A stretch of 64,000 nucleotides of DNA from Paenibacillus silvae (GTDB lineage: Bacteria > Bacillota > Bacilli > Paenibacillales > Paenibacillaceae). Every line of letters starts with the position of its first letter. The stretch's first letter is position 1. Shown piece by piece: positions 17,492 through 28,300 of this stretch. A program made the position numbers and the translations under genes. The stretch spans positions 1 through 64,000 of the forward strand of contig NZ_BMFU01000007.1 of assembly GCF_014639235.1 (NCBI RefSeq), written 5' to 3'. A model generated the notes under the pieces. It saw nothing but the letters and a program-made list of their open reading frames with translations. It ran no database searches and had not been told where the DNA came from.

Positions 17492-18377
17492 CTAATATCC
17501 TCCAAAGATATTCTCCAATTGTCCCCAACATCACCATGATAACTCCCAACAAAAATGTTATAAGAGCTACAATCGTTGTCCATCCCTTTAACTCAATAAT
17601 TCCGAATACCGTACTGAATACAACAAAAAGTCCATACAGTATGCTGAACAGTGCTGTGAAGAATCCAATGAAAGACATAATTCGGATTGGAGCATAAGAA
17701 AAACTGACAAACGAGTCAATGAATAGTTTGATTTTTTTTGCTAGTGTCCATCTTGACTCGCCTAGCTTACGCTCTTGTCTGACATAAGGAATTTGAACTT
17801 GATCATGTCCAAGCCAGAAGATCAAACTCATTATATTCGTGTTCTTTTCCTGGATTCGAAGCACTTCCTGAACAACCTGCCTATCAATTAGTAAAAAATC
17901 GAATCCACCTTTAGGATATCCCTTTAATGCCATTTTCTCTAACAAGTAATAATATGTATTAGAGAATAGCTTCTGAGAAAAAGATTCTTCACGATCCGAT
18001 CTGGTTCCAAGTACAACCTTTTTGTCGATCTTCCAGTGGTCCAGCATCTCTCTAAACATTTCAGGTGGGTCCTGTAAGTCAGCGGCTATAATTCCAACAC
18101 AATCTCCGGTTGCATATGCTAATCCAGCTTGAATTGCAGCCATCGAGCCGAAGTTCCGGCTAAGCTTGACAACCTTAATACGTTGATCTTGACTCCTTGC
18201 CTCAAGAAGCAACTCCAAAGATTTATCTTTGGAACCATCATCAACAAATACAAACTCTAGATCACACTCTGGCAAAAGATTTTGTAGTTTTTGCAACCGT
18301 GGCACGGTGTGTGGAATGTTCAACTCATTGTAATAAATGGGCACCACTATTGAGAATTTAATTCGTTCTGTACTCAT
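17442..18377 (-). CDS. GtrB-like undecaprenyl-phosphate glycosyltransferase (GT2)
   Basis: 311 residues. The GT2 domain (~1-225) has FSIVVPIYYNE, EFVFVDDGSKD, KLSRNFGSMAAIQAGL and IIAADLQDPPE, matching the DPM1/GtrB/ArnC group. Two C-terminal membrane helices (~232-300) are typical of GtrB. By family it makes undecaprenyl-phosphate-sugar from a nucleotide sugar. The start overlaps the aminotransferase gene by 20 nt and the end overlaps gtrA, so the three are translationally coupled. Confidence 0.9.
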   Translation of the reverse strand: MSTERIKFSIVVPIYYNELNIPHTVPRLQKLQNLLPECDLEFVFVDDGSKDKSLELLLEARSQDQRIKVVKLSRNFGSMAAIQAGLAYATGDCVGIIAADLQDPPEMFREMLDHWKIDKKVVLGTRSDREESFSQKLFSNTYYYLLEKMALKGYPKGGFDFLLIDRQVVQEVLRIQEKNTNIMSLIFWLGHDQVQIPYVRQERKLGESRWTLAKKIKLFIDSFVSFSYAPIRIMSFIGFFTALFSILYGLFVVFSTVFGIIELKGWTTIVALITFLLGVIMVMLGTIGEYLWRILDESRERPSYVIDQTFE

Positions 18378-19464
18378 TTATAACCTCCACAACTCTCAAA
18401 ACCTCTCCCATTTCCATAACCGGACTTATAGGTAGACTTACTACTTCAGCATGAATTTGCTCAGAAATAGGAAATGCAAGATCACTCCACTCTCTGTAAG
18501 CTTCTTGCTTATGAGGTGGGATCGGATAATGAATCATTGTCTGCACACCGTTCTTATTCATGTACTCCATGAAGTGATTTCGTTTCTGCACTCTAATGAC
18601 AAACAAATGCCATACATGAGATTTTGAAGTATGTTGTACAATAGGTAAAATCACTTCTGAATTTAATATATGGTCAGAGTAATACGAAGCTATTTCTCTT
18701 CTTTTTTCATTGTCCTGATCAAGCCACTTTAATTTTTCACTTAATATTGGTGCCTGAAGTTCGTCTAGTCTGCTATTGTATCCCTTGTATATATTCTCAT
18801 ATTTCTTATGTGAGCCATAATTACGGAGGGCCATTAATCGGTTATACAGTTCTTCATCATTTGTTGTGATCGCCCCACCGTCTCCTAAAGCGCCTAAATT
18901 TTTACCTGGATAAAAACTGAATGCAGCTGCATCTCCCAAATTCCCAACTCGTTTATCTCCATATAAAGCACCGTGAGATTGAGCACAATCTTCTATAACT
19001 TTCAGATTATATCGATTAGCTATTTCGAGAATTGGATTCATATCACAGGCTTGTCCATATAAATGAACGACTAATATCGCTTTCGTATTTGGAGTGATAT
19101 GTGCTTCTATTTTGGCAGGATCCAGATTAAATGTTTGTAAATCCGGTTCTACCAAAACAGGGACAGCACCATTAGCAGAAATTGATAAAATCGAAGCAAT
19201 ATAAGTATTAGATGGAACGATTACTTCATCACCAGGTCCAATATCATAACCATGAATAATAAGTTCAAGCGCATCCAGTCCATTAGCCACGCCTACACAA
19301 TATTCTGTTCCACAATATTCCGCAAAATCATCTTCAAAAGCTTTCACACTACTACCCAAAATGTACCAGCCTGAATGAAGTACTTTATGTACTCCGTCCA
19401 TAAGAGCCTTCTCATGCCGTAAGTTTATTTTCTTGAGGTCCAAAAAAGGAATCACTATAGTCAC
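18358..19464 (-). CDS. DegT/DnrJ/EryC1 PLP sugar aminotransferase (FdtB/QdtB type)
   Basis: 368 residues. The PLP lysine is K188 in FSFYPGKNLGALGDGGAI, and IEDCAQSHGA carries the Asp (159) that contacts the pyridine nitrogen. The N-terminal FLDLKKINLRHEKAL is typical of the FdtB/QdtB group. With the ketoisomerase and acetyltransferase genes just upstream, it should aminate C3 of dTDP-3-keto-6-deoxyhexose. The product is dTDP-3-amino-3,6-dideoxy-galactose (Fuc3N) or -glucose (Qui3N); sequence alone does not separate them firmly. Confidence 0.9.
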   Translation of the reverse strand: MTIVIPFLDLKKINLRHEKALMDGVHKVLHSGWYILGSSVKAFEDDFAEYCGTEYCVGVANGLDALELIIHGYDIGPGDEVIVPSNTYIASILSISANGAVPVLVEPDLQTFNLDPAKIEAHITPNTKAILVVHLYGQACDMNPILEIANRYNLKVIEDCAQSHGALYGDKRVGNLGDAAAFSFYPGKNLGALGDGGAITTNDEELYNRLMALRNYGSHKKYENIYKGYNSRLDELQAPILSEKLKWLDQDNEKRREIASYYSDHILNSEVILPIVQHTSKSHVWHLFVIRVQKRNHFMEYMNKNGVQTMIHYPIPPHKQEAYREWSDLAFPISEQIHAEVVSLPISPVMEMGEVLRVVEVINEYRTN

Positions 19465-19480
19465 CTATTTCCATGAAGTA

Positions 19481-20035
19481 TTAAATCTCAACAATCAGAC
19501 TTCGATCAATACGATATTTTTTATGACATTCCGGGCATTCCAACAATTGATTTAATTTCTCTCCACAATTACAGATATAACTCTTAAACACTGCTGGATT
19601 CCCATACCATAGCGTATTGTTAGGGATATCTTTAGTAACAACAGAACCAGCACCAACCATAGCATATTTGCCAATTGTATTCCCAGCAATTATAGTTGAA
19701 TTTGCGCCTATAGATGCCCATTCTTCAAGAATGGTTTTAAGAAATTCAGTCGAGTACTGTTTAGATCGGGGTCTAAGATCATTAGTAAAAGTAACATTAG
19801 GTCCTATAAAAACATTGTCTTCAATTCTAATCCCGTCCCAAATGTACACTCCAGACTTCACAGTAACGTTATTACCAATAACGACATCATTCTCAATAAA
19901 TGTATGGTCGTTAATATTACAGTTTGAGCCTATTTTTGCGTTTGGTAACACATGGGCAAACGCCCATACCCTAGTGTCGTCTCCAATATCGGTAGTCTCT
20001 ACAATCGCTTGGGGATGCACAAAATGACTACTCAT
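19481..20035 (-). CDS. Hexapeptide-repeat N-acetyltransferase (FdtC/QdtC type) with zinc-ribbon-like tail
   Basis: 184 residues. A left-handed beta-helix of hexapeptide repeats (~10-150: IGDDTRVWAFAHV, IGSNCNINDHT, VGAGSVVTKDI) is followed by PAVFKSYICNCGEKL and CPECHKKY. The last 35 residues have a CxC...CxxC pattern that suggests a small zinc-binding knuckle. The family acetylates the amino group of dTDP-3-amino-3,6-dideoxyhexoses with acetyl-CoA. It overlaps the ketoisomerase gene by 4 nt. Confidence 0.88.
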   Translation of the reverse strand: MSSHFVHPQAIVETTDIGDDTRVWAFAHVLPNAKIGSNCNINDHTFIENDVVIGNNVTVKSGVYIWDGIRIEDNVFIGPNVTFTNDLRPRSKQYSTEFLKTILEEWASIGANSTIIAGNTIGKYAMVGAGSVVTKDIPNNTLWYGNPAVFKSYICNCGEKLNQLLECPECHKKYRIDRSLIVEI

Positions 20036-20445
20036 CCGCCGTATACCTCCCTAAATTGATTATAGTCGCGAATGTAATCTTCAGGGTCATATAAATGTGA
20101 AGCAAGAACCAAAAGTACACAATCAGCAGAAAAATCATACATCTCATGCCAATCATTTGGCTCAAGAATTAAAAGCTTGGTAGGTGAATCTAATAGAATA
20201 TCAGTTTTGCGTTCAATATTATCCAAAAAAACTGTACACTTTCCGGACACACAAACTAATGCTTGTCTAGTTTTATGATGAGCATGGAATCCTCTTCTAA
20301 CTCCTTCCGCTGTGCCATAGATATAAAAAATCCTTTTTGTCTCAAACGGTACATTGATATTGCTCTCTATTACCGCTAACATTCCTCTCTCGTCACCTAA
20401 TTCCTGAATATCAATTAATCTGCTGTTTAAAACAGGATTACTCAT
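20032..20445 (-). CDS. dTDP-4-keto-6-deoxyglucose 3,4-ketoisomerase (FdtA/QdtA type)
   Basis: 137 residues, a small cupin of the WxcM-like group. The motif RRGFHAHHKTRQALVCVSGK carries the conserved histidines, and WHEMYDFS and YIRDYNQF are typical. It moves the keto group from C4 to C3 of the RmlB product, which opens the 3-amino-sugar branch. As I recall from the structural work, an Arg in the short GDERG segment, where QdtA has Tyr, points towards the galacto-configured FdtA reaction; I hold this loosely. The gene is preceded by GGAGGG. Confidence 0.88.
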   Translation of the reverse strand: MSNPVLNSRLIDIQELGDERGMLAVIESNINVPFETKRIFYIYGTAEGVRRGFHAHHKTRQALVCVSGKCTVFLDNIERKTDILLDSPTKLLILEPNDWHEMYDFSADCVLLVLASHLYDPEDYIRDYNQFREVYGG

Positions 20446-20472
20446 ACTTTCCCTCCAAAATTAAAATCTAAA

Positions 20473-22311
20473 TTAGTACACAACCACAATAGAATCCAAA
20501 TCAATTGAACCATCGTTGCTTTCCACGTTCGACCACTTGAGATCATTCAATATTTGAAACATGTTATATGTCACATGTAATCTAACATTTTCATTTTGCG
20601 TCTTAATAGTATCAGTTCCCATCAATGTAACTGAACTGTCCAAAGCAGATTTATCCTTTTTCATATTAGCAATTAATAAATATTCATCATATTTCGAAAA
20701 GTTAAATATATTAACATTATTTGTTAATAAAGTATTATTTTTAGAGTCTATTTCTGTTATTTTACTAAAAATCATATATTGATTAGGTTCTTTAGCAGAC
20801 TGCTTATATTTCAAGTAATAAACCTGTTCAAGATCAATTTCAGGACTTAGTTCTTTAACTACTGTTATTTTCTTATTAAGTTTGTACGTAAAATAATCTG
20901 TCCAATAGGAGTCGTGTATTCCAACTGAACCAATATAATCCCAAAGGGTTGGTGCGTATAAAACAGAATTCTCTGGAATATTTTTTAGAAATTCTGTGTT
21001 TATTAATTCATCTACAGCATTCCACTTATAGGTAGACATCGTCTGATATTTAGAAATGTATTTATTAGTGATATCTGTCGAGACACTGAAGAATACAATC
21101 AGCATGCAAAAGAAAATGTGTATTATTCTCTTTGACCACTTTGAAGTAGCCCATTTTTGTACAAATACCATAACTGCAACAATCGAAAGCATAAGGGCAA
21201 AATAAGAGAAGTAGGATGCTGGCATCCCCAACTGTCCATTCACAACAACAGCTTCTTGATATAAGGGAGTTACAGCCAGCAGTAGATTAGGTATAAAGAA
21301 GTAACACAAACTCACCAAAACAATAATAATACTCTTCCTTAAACTAATGCTAATATTATTATTTTTTATCACATATAGGTAAAGACTCACTGCTATGATC
21401 GCCTTTACAATCCATTGCGCCTCAATTATATTCATAACATATTTAAAACTACCTATTGGATAGACAGTGTCATTGTAAATCGCAAGCAGATATTGGTACT
21501 TATGTTCAAATAAGTAGTATGATGGAATTGAAGAGATGCTGAACTGCCAGAGTACACGTATAATATTCATTATGTTAATATCATTATCCAATTGCGCGCC
21601 CTGATAATACCCCCCATTAATCATTCTAAACAAGAGATAAAAAATCAAATAAACCAAAACCAAGAGCCCAATTGGAACAAGTTTTTTAATTACTATTTTC
21701 TTATTTTGTGTAAATATAAGAGTTAATAATACAAAAACTGGAGAATATAATACAAACAATTCATATGAAAATAATACAACTGCATAACTTACCATAGTAA
21801 AAATCAAATGTTTTTTTGAACTGGTTTCTAACCATTTCATAAATAACAAAAATGAAAGTAAAAGAAAAGCAAATGGAAATGTAAAAAAGCCGGGAAAACT
21901 GGTTATGGGATTGTGCTCCCAACTGTTTTGTAAAGATACAATCATAAACATAAATGCTATATACGCAAATATATTATTCTTAAATAACTTAGCCACGAAA
22001 ATCGACATCAATGAAATATTCAAAAGCAGTGATGAAAGTGTTATTATTTTGAAATATATAAAGTTATCAAACATAAAAGGGATGTAGTAGAAGAAACTCG
22101 CCAAAAAGTTTGTTCTGCCCTGGAATTTCCACGCTTCATAAAAATTCCGCATGTAAGTCAAGAAATCCTCATTATATGCATTCAAAGCATTTTTCAAGTC
22201 ATCATTAATAATTAAACCAATTTTTAATAAGGGATAAAACGCTAGAATAACAAGCAACAATAAGTATAGCCATTCTTGTCGTCTAAAGTTGCCTTTCTCA
22301 TTCAAATTCAA
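20473..22311 (-). CDS. Polytopic membrane protein, probable GT-C glycosyltransferase
   Basis: 612 residues; I do not recognise a named family. About eleven hydrophobic helices span residues ~14-405. A ~200-residue extracytoplasmic C-terminal region follows. The first loop carries NDD (36-38) just after helix one, the position of the acidic metal- or substrate-binding pair in GT-C enzymes that use polyprenyl-phosphate sugars. In a locus with gtrA- and gtrB-like genes it is a good candidate for the third, acceptor-specific component. An integral membrane protein with another role remains possible. The gene is AT-rich (many ATT, AAA and TTA codons). Confidence 0.6.
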   Translation of the reverse strand: MNLNEKGNFRRQEWLYLLLLVILAFYPLLKIGLIINDDLKNALNAYNEDFLTYMRNFYEAWKFQGRTNFLASFFYYIPFMFDNFIYFKIITLSSLLLNISLMSIFVAKLFKNNIFAYIAFMFMIVSLQNSWEHNPITSFPGFFTFPFAFLLLSFLLFMKWLETSSKKHLIFTMVSYAVVLFSYELFVLYSPVFVLLTLIFTQNKKIVIKKLVPIGLLVLVYLIFYLLFRMINGGYYQGAQLDNDINIMNIIRVLWQFSISSIPSYYLFEHKYQYLLAIYNDTVYPIGSFKYVMNIIEAQWIVKAIIAVSLYLYVIKNNNISISLRKSIIIVLVSLCYFFIPNLLLAVTPLYQEAVVVNGQLGMPASYFSYFALMLSIVAVMVFVQKWATSKWSKRIIHIFFCMLIVFFSVSTDITNKYISKYQTMSTYKWNAVDELINTEFLKNIPENSVLYAPTLWDYIGSVGIHDSYWTDYFTYKLNKKITVVKELSPEIDLEQVYYLKYKQSAKEPNQYMIFSKITEIDSKNNTLLTNNVNIFNFSKYDEYLLIANMKKDKSALDSSVTLMGTDTIKTQNENVRLHVTYNMFQILNDLKWSNVESNDGSIDLDSIVVVY

Positions 22312-22334
22312 TTCTAATGCTCCTCCTTGAAGAA

Positions 22335-23966
22335 CTAATATTTCACTTCTATTTTACTAATCAATGCACTCATTTCACGCTTATCCTCGCTGGTTGAATC
22401 AGGAGAATGAACGTCATTAAACTCGATTTGTATTGTAGAACTCGCTTTCCCATTTTCAACTGGTATATCCAGAAAAAAACCTTCACCAGTCTTAAGTGGA
22501 GTCGTATATATCTCCTCATCATTCAAGTATACCTTTATAGAATTTATTTCAGTAAAGGTGTCTGGAACAAATCCATTAATCAACAACCGACCTTTGATTG
22601 GTAAGTCAAGGACAATACCTGCCTTCTTGGCAACCCAACGATACTTCTCACTATTATTCTGAGGAAGCCAGTCACCTTTAAGAATGTTCTGATTCTTTGT
22701 ATATGGAAACTCAATAGTTTTAGGCTGTAATTGATACGTAAGAAATATCACAGTAGCAACTATGAAATAAACGCCAAACTTAATCCAATTCATACGGAAG
22801 AGATAACCGCATACTTTAGTTATCCAACCGTTCCAATTGTCATTCAAACGAGAGATAAACAATATTTGACTTTTCCCAAGAAGACTTCGCTTTTTCAAAC
22901 GTAAAGCCTTTTTTTCTATTACATACCATGAAGCAATCGCTAATAAATATGTCATTGGAAGCGAAATCAAAAAATTCAACCAAATGTTAGTTTTCCCACC
23001 ATATAAATATGTTACCACTTGTTGAATAGGAAAAGCATACAAATATAAACCGTATGAAAAATCCCCATACTGAGTTAAAACAGTCGCTTTAGATTTAGGC
23101 AAATAAGCGAGATAAAGAATCAAATATGTTCCTGCAATGACAAAAACGGGCTTAAACCCTCCATTGAAAAGGGACACCGCTATTAAAGAAAGACTGACCA
23201 TCGCCAACTCTTTCCTAATTACTATAACATCCTTGAATAAGTACACCACGCTACCAGCCATGAAATAAACAGACAATTCAACCAAAGTCTTGATCTCTAA
23301 CCCGAACAAATGTCCACTGTTAACTAATTGCGTATCACCAAATGTATAAAAATAATACAAGATTAAAGAAATTAAAAGTACCACATATCTATGTCTTAGA
23401 AGCCCGAAAAAACCAATAAGGCCAACAAGGAGATAACACAGGAATTCAAATGGTATCGTCCACAAAGAACCATTAACTGTCCCTTTATAAGCATTGGTTT
23501 CAAATACCCCTGGTAAATTCCATTGCATAGGGAATAAGAACACTGCTTTGAGATATTCTCTGATTCCTTCGCTAGTTAAGTAGTCTGCTAATGAAAGTGA
23601 TGTAACAATAGGTCCCATGATAAATGTAGAAAATAGTATTACTCCTATTAGTCCTGGGAAAATTCTTAGTATCCTAGATTTAAGAAAAACAATTAAATTA
23701 TTGGAATGTATATAACTCTGAGTAATCAACAATCCACTTATAACAAAAAATGTAAATACAGCCAAATTACCGAAGTTGACTTTCCCGTTGGATAAGTTAC
23801 TTAAGGGCTCTTCCACCCCACTACCCGACAATGGATAGGCATGAGAAAATATAACAAATACTGCTGCAACCAGTCTAATGAGATCAAAATAATTCTCTCT
23901 CCCCATTAATAGTTCACTTAGGCCACGTATTTCTTTTTGTTGTTTATTACCAATCACTTTACTCAT
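22335..23966 (-). CDS. Acyltransferase 3 family membrane protein with C-terminal beta domain
   Basis: 543 residues. ENYFDLIRLVAAVFVIFSHAYPLSG is the typical start of the acyltransferase 3 (OafA/NodX) family, with the conserved Arg and His. About ten membrane helices reach to ~residue 350; another helix (~395-415) is followed by a ~130-residue extracytoplasmic tail predicted to be mainly beta strand. The family O-acylates (usually acetylates) surface sugars. The tail is not the SGNH domain usually fused to this family, as no GDS motif is seen. Confidence 0.85.
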   Translation of the reverse strand: MSKVIGNKQQKEIRGLSELLMGRENYFDLIRLVAAVFVIFSHAYPLSGSGVEEPLSNLSNGKVNFGNLAVFTFFVISGLLITQSYIHSNNLIVFLKSRILRIFPGLIGVILFSTFIMGPIVTSLSLADYLTSEGIREYLKAVFLFPMQWNLPGVFETNAYKGTVNGSLWTIPFEFLCYLLVGLIGFFGLLRHRYVVLLISLILYYFYTFGDTQLVNSGHLFGLEIKTLVELSVYFMAGSVVYLFKDVIVIRKELAMVSLSLIAVSLFNGGFKPVFVIAGTYLILYLAYLPKSKATVLTQYGDFSYGLYLYAFPIQQVVTYLYGGKTNIWLNFLISLPMTYLLAIASWYVIEKKALRLKKRSLLGKSQILFISRLNDNWNGWITKVCGYLFRMNWIKFGVYFIVATVIFLTYQLQPKTIEFPYTKNQNILKGDWLPQNNSEKYRWVAKKAGIVLDLPIKGRLLINGFVPDTFTEINSIKVYLNDEEIYTTPLKTGEGFFLDIPVENGKASSTIQIEFNDVHSPDSTSEDKREMSALISKIEVKY

Positions 23967-23994
23967 TCTGCACTCCTCATTGCTGATATAGGCA

Positions 23995-25347
23995 TCATCT
24001 TCTCACAACATCATCTTCACCTACATACTCGCCAACTTGAACTTCAATCAAATGTAAATCGATCTTCCCCGGATTTTCAACGGTATGCTCGTCACCCATC
24101 TGAATGAAAGAGGATTCATTCCTTCTAAGCAAAGATTGTTCCCCATTTACTGTAATTAACGCTGTACCGCTGACCACGATCCAGTGCTCATTACGATGAA
24201 AATGTTTTTGCATGCTGAGCCTTTCTCCTGGCTTTACCACGACTTTTTTTATCTTGTAATTTGATGAAACATCCAGCTCCGTATGATTTCCCCAAGGCCT
24301 ATAGGCAGTAACATGATTATCGCAAAGATTAGATTTTCTTAACTTTAATTCATTCACAACTTCTTTTACTTTTTGAGAAGAGCCTTGTCTGGATATCATC
24401 AATGCATCTGGCGTATCTACAATAATCAAATCTTCTACATCAATAGTCGCAATAAGCCTGTCATTCGATATAACAAGATTTCTAGAAGAGTTGACTTGAA
24501 TATAATGATCACTCAAGGAATTACCTGCTTCATCTTGAAGCAATTGTTCATATAGAGCCTCAAAACTGCCTAGATCAGACCATCCAATGTCAGAAGAAAC
24601 GACTTTTACATTTGAGCTGTGCTCCATTACCGCATAATCAACGCTATTGGATGGTATAGACTCCATTTTTTCTTTAGGTATACGTATTGTGTCATAATGT
24701 GTATTTGCATCATTAAAAGCTAAACGTGATTTTTGGAAAATTTCCTCATCAGAGAGCCGTAACTCTTTAAGAAACACACCTGCTTTAAACAAAAACATAC
24801 CACTATTCCAATAATAGTTTCCTGATCGTAGATATCTTTCAGCAGTTAAATGATCCGGTTTTTCTTTGAAAGAAACTACATCCTGTCCATCTGCTTCTAT
24901 GTAACCATAACCAGTCTCCGGGTAATTCGGATTTATTCCAAATGTCACCATATGCCCCTTAAGAGCCAGATTTTTGGCAGTTTCAAGACAGCGATTGTAA
25001 GCTTCTTGATTTTGAACAACATGATCAGATGGAGTAACAAGCACTAAATCGTCTTCACCTGCAGCAAAACAAGCCAGAGCGATAGCCGGCGCAGTATTCC
25101 GGCCGACCGGCTCCAATATAAATTTATCTGCTTTCATCTCAAGCTCATTAAGATGATCCAAAGCCAGAAAATACTGTTCTTCATTAGATACAATATATGT
25201 TTGATCACACAGGGAATTGTTTCTCTCCACAGTCATTTGGAATAAAGAGCGGTCTCCCATCATTTTATTAAATTGTTTAGGATACAGCGTCCGAGACAGT
25301 GGCCACAACCGGGTGCCATTCCCTCCGCATAACACAACATTAATCAT
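23995..25347 (-). CDS. manC: Mannose-1-phosphate guanylyltransferase / mannose-6-phosphate isomerase
   Basis: 450 residues, bifunctional form. The N-terminal pyrophosphorylase signature is VVLCGGNGTRLWPLSR (GGxGTRLWPLSR) with YPKQF, then EPVGRNTAPAIALA and FKEKPD. The C-terminal cupin (~345-445) has RPWGNHTELD, KKVVVKPGERLSMQKHFHR and EHWIVVSGTALI, the type II PMI signature. It supplies GDP-mannose, so the glycan probably contains mannose or a GDP-derived sugar. No gmd or fcl gene is present in the window. Confidence 0.95.
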   Translation of the reverse strand: MINVVLCGGNGTRLWPLSRTLYPKQFNKMMGDRSLFQMTVERNNSLCDQTYIVSNEEQYFLALDHLNELEMKADKFILEPVGRNTAPAIALACFAAGEDDLVLVTPSDHVVQNQEAYNRCLETAKNLALKGHMVTFGINPNYPETGYGYIEADGQDVVSFKEKPDHLTAERYLRSGNYYWNSGMFLFKAGVFLKELRLSDEEIFQKSRLAFNDANTHYDTIRIPKEKMESIPSNSVDYAVMEHSSNVKVVSSDIGWSDLGSFEALYEQLLQDEAGNSLSDHYIQVNSSRNLVISNDRLIATIDVEDLIIVDTPDALMISRQGSSQKVKEVVNELKLRKSNLCDNHVTAYRPWGNHTELDVSSNYKIKKVVVKPGERLSMQKHFHRNEHWIVVSGTALITVNGEQSLLRRNESSFIQMGDEHTVENPGKIDLHLIEVQVGEYVGEDDVVRR

Positions 25348-25358
25348 ATCGGTATCTC

Positions 25359-28300
25359 CTAGTCTTCAAAATCGAGAGTTAGAATATTACTAGCCGCTTC
25401 TCTCGTAAAATATTTTTCTACATACTGGACTGATTCTCTGGAACAAGCATTCCACATCATTTCGTCTTGATACAGTTGAATAATAGAATCAGCAAATTGT
25501 TGAGCATCATTGGCGATCATCATCACTTTCTCAGACTCTTCTAGTCCTTCTGAACCGATTGAAGTTGTAACAACGGGAACTTGATAATACATCGCTTCCA
25601 CTACTTTTCCTTTGACACCGGCTCCATAACGTAAAGGAACAACTACAAGTCTGGACTGATTATAATATCTTTCAAGTTCTTCATCGGATACAAACCCCGT
25701 AATGATTACATCCTCATTAGATCTTGCTTTCAAATCCTCTGGAGGATTGGATCCCACAATATAAAGTTTTATGCTTGGAATACTCTGTTTGATGCTAGCG
25801 AAGATTTCATCTAGAAACCAGATAACCCCATCATAATTAGGTGTATGATTAAAGCCACCAACAAACAATAAATCTTTTCTATAATCAAACCCATTAAGCT
25901 TGTCAGTGGGATGATATGAACTTTCATATGGGAATAACGGTATGTTTCTCACCGGTTTATCAGGAAATTCATTTTGTAGTAATTCTTGTTCATAAGAACC
26001 TACAACGTGAATAACATCAGCATTATCAAAGAGTGAAAACTCTGTTTTTCTCCATTCTTCAGAAGCCTTCAAAAGACTCGTATTTCCCGTTAGTTCATAA
26101 TTTCTCATCTCTCTAAGATAATGGAGATCATGACCGAAATAGATAATTTTCGCAGAAGTACTTCTACGGAAGATTTCCATGTATTTTATAGAGATGTGCG
26201 GGCGATTGAGATAAACATAATCAATATAGGCGCCATTATCTTTTATCCATTTGTCAATATTTTTTGAATAATAGTCTCCATATAGAACTTCAATTCCCAT
26301 TGATTGTAAATTGGAGGTGTAGGGTTCATGTCTGAAGAAATTATCACCAATGAAGATCACATGAAAGCCCATCGATACAAATAACTTCAAGTAATAATAT
26401 GTCGCTCTTCCTCCCGCATCTTTATCGTAATGCGGTACATAATGATCTACAACAACAATTGTTTTTTTATCTTTACTTCGATCCCTAGCCCAAAAGATAT
26501 GTTCCGCATTGGAGAAATGTTCTTGCTTAAGTACTGACTCCCATTTTCGTAAAAACTTTTCTTTGTTTGTGACTTGATAACTTTTAATTCCACTATTTGT
26601 GTCCGTTCCATGCGATATTCCTTCGAAATGAATAATAATAGACTTAGGTTGAAAAACAACTTTGTAACCCAAATCTCGAATTGAAAATGCTAAATCTGTA
26701 TCCTCAAAATAAGCAGGCACATAACGCTCATCAAACCCACCAAGTTTTTTCCATAATTCATGTTTAACTAAAATTGCCGCTCCAGAAATATAGTCAACAG
26801 ATTTCACATAGTTGTACTCCGGTTTGTGCGGGTCGTCTAATCTTCCATAATTCCATCCACTCGCATCATTCCAAATAATCCCACCAGCCTCTTGCTGCCT
26901 GCCGTCAGGATATACTAACTTAGATCCTGCCATACCAATTTGTGAATCTGAATCCATTAAATCGACCAGAGAGCTTAGCCAGCTAGGTTGTACTTTTGTG
27001 TCATTATTGAGGAAAAATAAATATTCTCCTCTGGCAGATGCAGCAGCATGATTACAGTTAAGTAGAAAACCTCGATTTATGCCATCTCTTACTACTTTAA
27101 CATTGGAAACAAAATCATTTATGTTTTTTGTCTCATCACTCGACATATCGTCTGCTATGATAATTTCATAAGACACATCTGGAGTGTTTTCAAGAATGGA
27201 GGCCAAACAAAGATACGTATACTTCCATTGATTGTACACGGGGATGATAATTGAAACTTTTGGATTTCTTGCAATCGGAAAGTTCAAATGAACATACTCA
27301 GTAATATCAGGCTCTGACGCCTTAAGAGACGGAAGCACTTCTTCTTCATGTTTATTGATGTAACTGTCAATTCTTCCGTTGAGTCGACCTGTGCCTTCAG
27401 ATTTCAGGTAATATTTTAGTTTTCGAAAATTACCCCGATTCAAAGCAGATAACATTAATTGAGGTTTCTTTATAGTCATTTTGGCAAGCTTCAACAACAT
27501 ACGCCGCTTACTATTCATAGGAACTAAACTATCTCTCAAACGATAATAACGATTTAAAACATTCCAACCGCTTGATTTATAAATATTTTGGAGTACCCGC
27601 TCTTCTTGAAGTAATTTTTCAATATGCCCTTTTTGGTTCTCAATTTGTACTAATTGCTCATTCAGCTGCTGTAATAAATCTGCTCTTCCTTTTTCTGAAA
27701 CTTGAAGTTTTTCCTCCGATTTCTGTAGAGCGTCGCAAAGCTCTTTCAATTTCTTCTCATTATTTTTATTTTCTTTCTCGTAGTACTTCAATGCGCTAGT
27801 TAAATCTTTTGTCGCATTCTTCATTTCTACAGTTTTGCTACGAATAGATTCAAGTTCAGTATATTTTTCTCTCAAAAATTCAATTTCCTTATTTTGAATC
27901 TCAATATGATTATTCCGTTCTGCTACTTCCTTTTGTAGAGTGTTAATACGTTCCACTAAATTTCCATATTGTCTCGATTGAACACTAACATAATTTATAG
28001 GCTTAGCTTTTTGAGAATCATTAGAGCAAAACGCAATCATATACTTTTCGTAGTACTCCTCATTTCCCTTTTGCTCTTGTACAACAAACTTAGCCTCTGC
28101 TGAGGTCGAAGGATTATCAATTATAGATACCACTTCAAACCTCTGAGAGACTATATTCACAGTGAGGAAATGGTTCTTAAGAAGTTCATTAAATTCCTCT
28201 TTATATAATTCTTTCACATGAAATTCGTTACTGTACCCTCTTTGATCAGAGTAATATTTTTTGTTTGGAGTAGAAATAATGAAAGTTCCATCTTCCTTCA

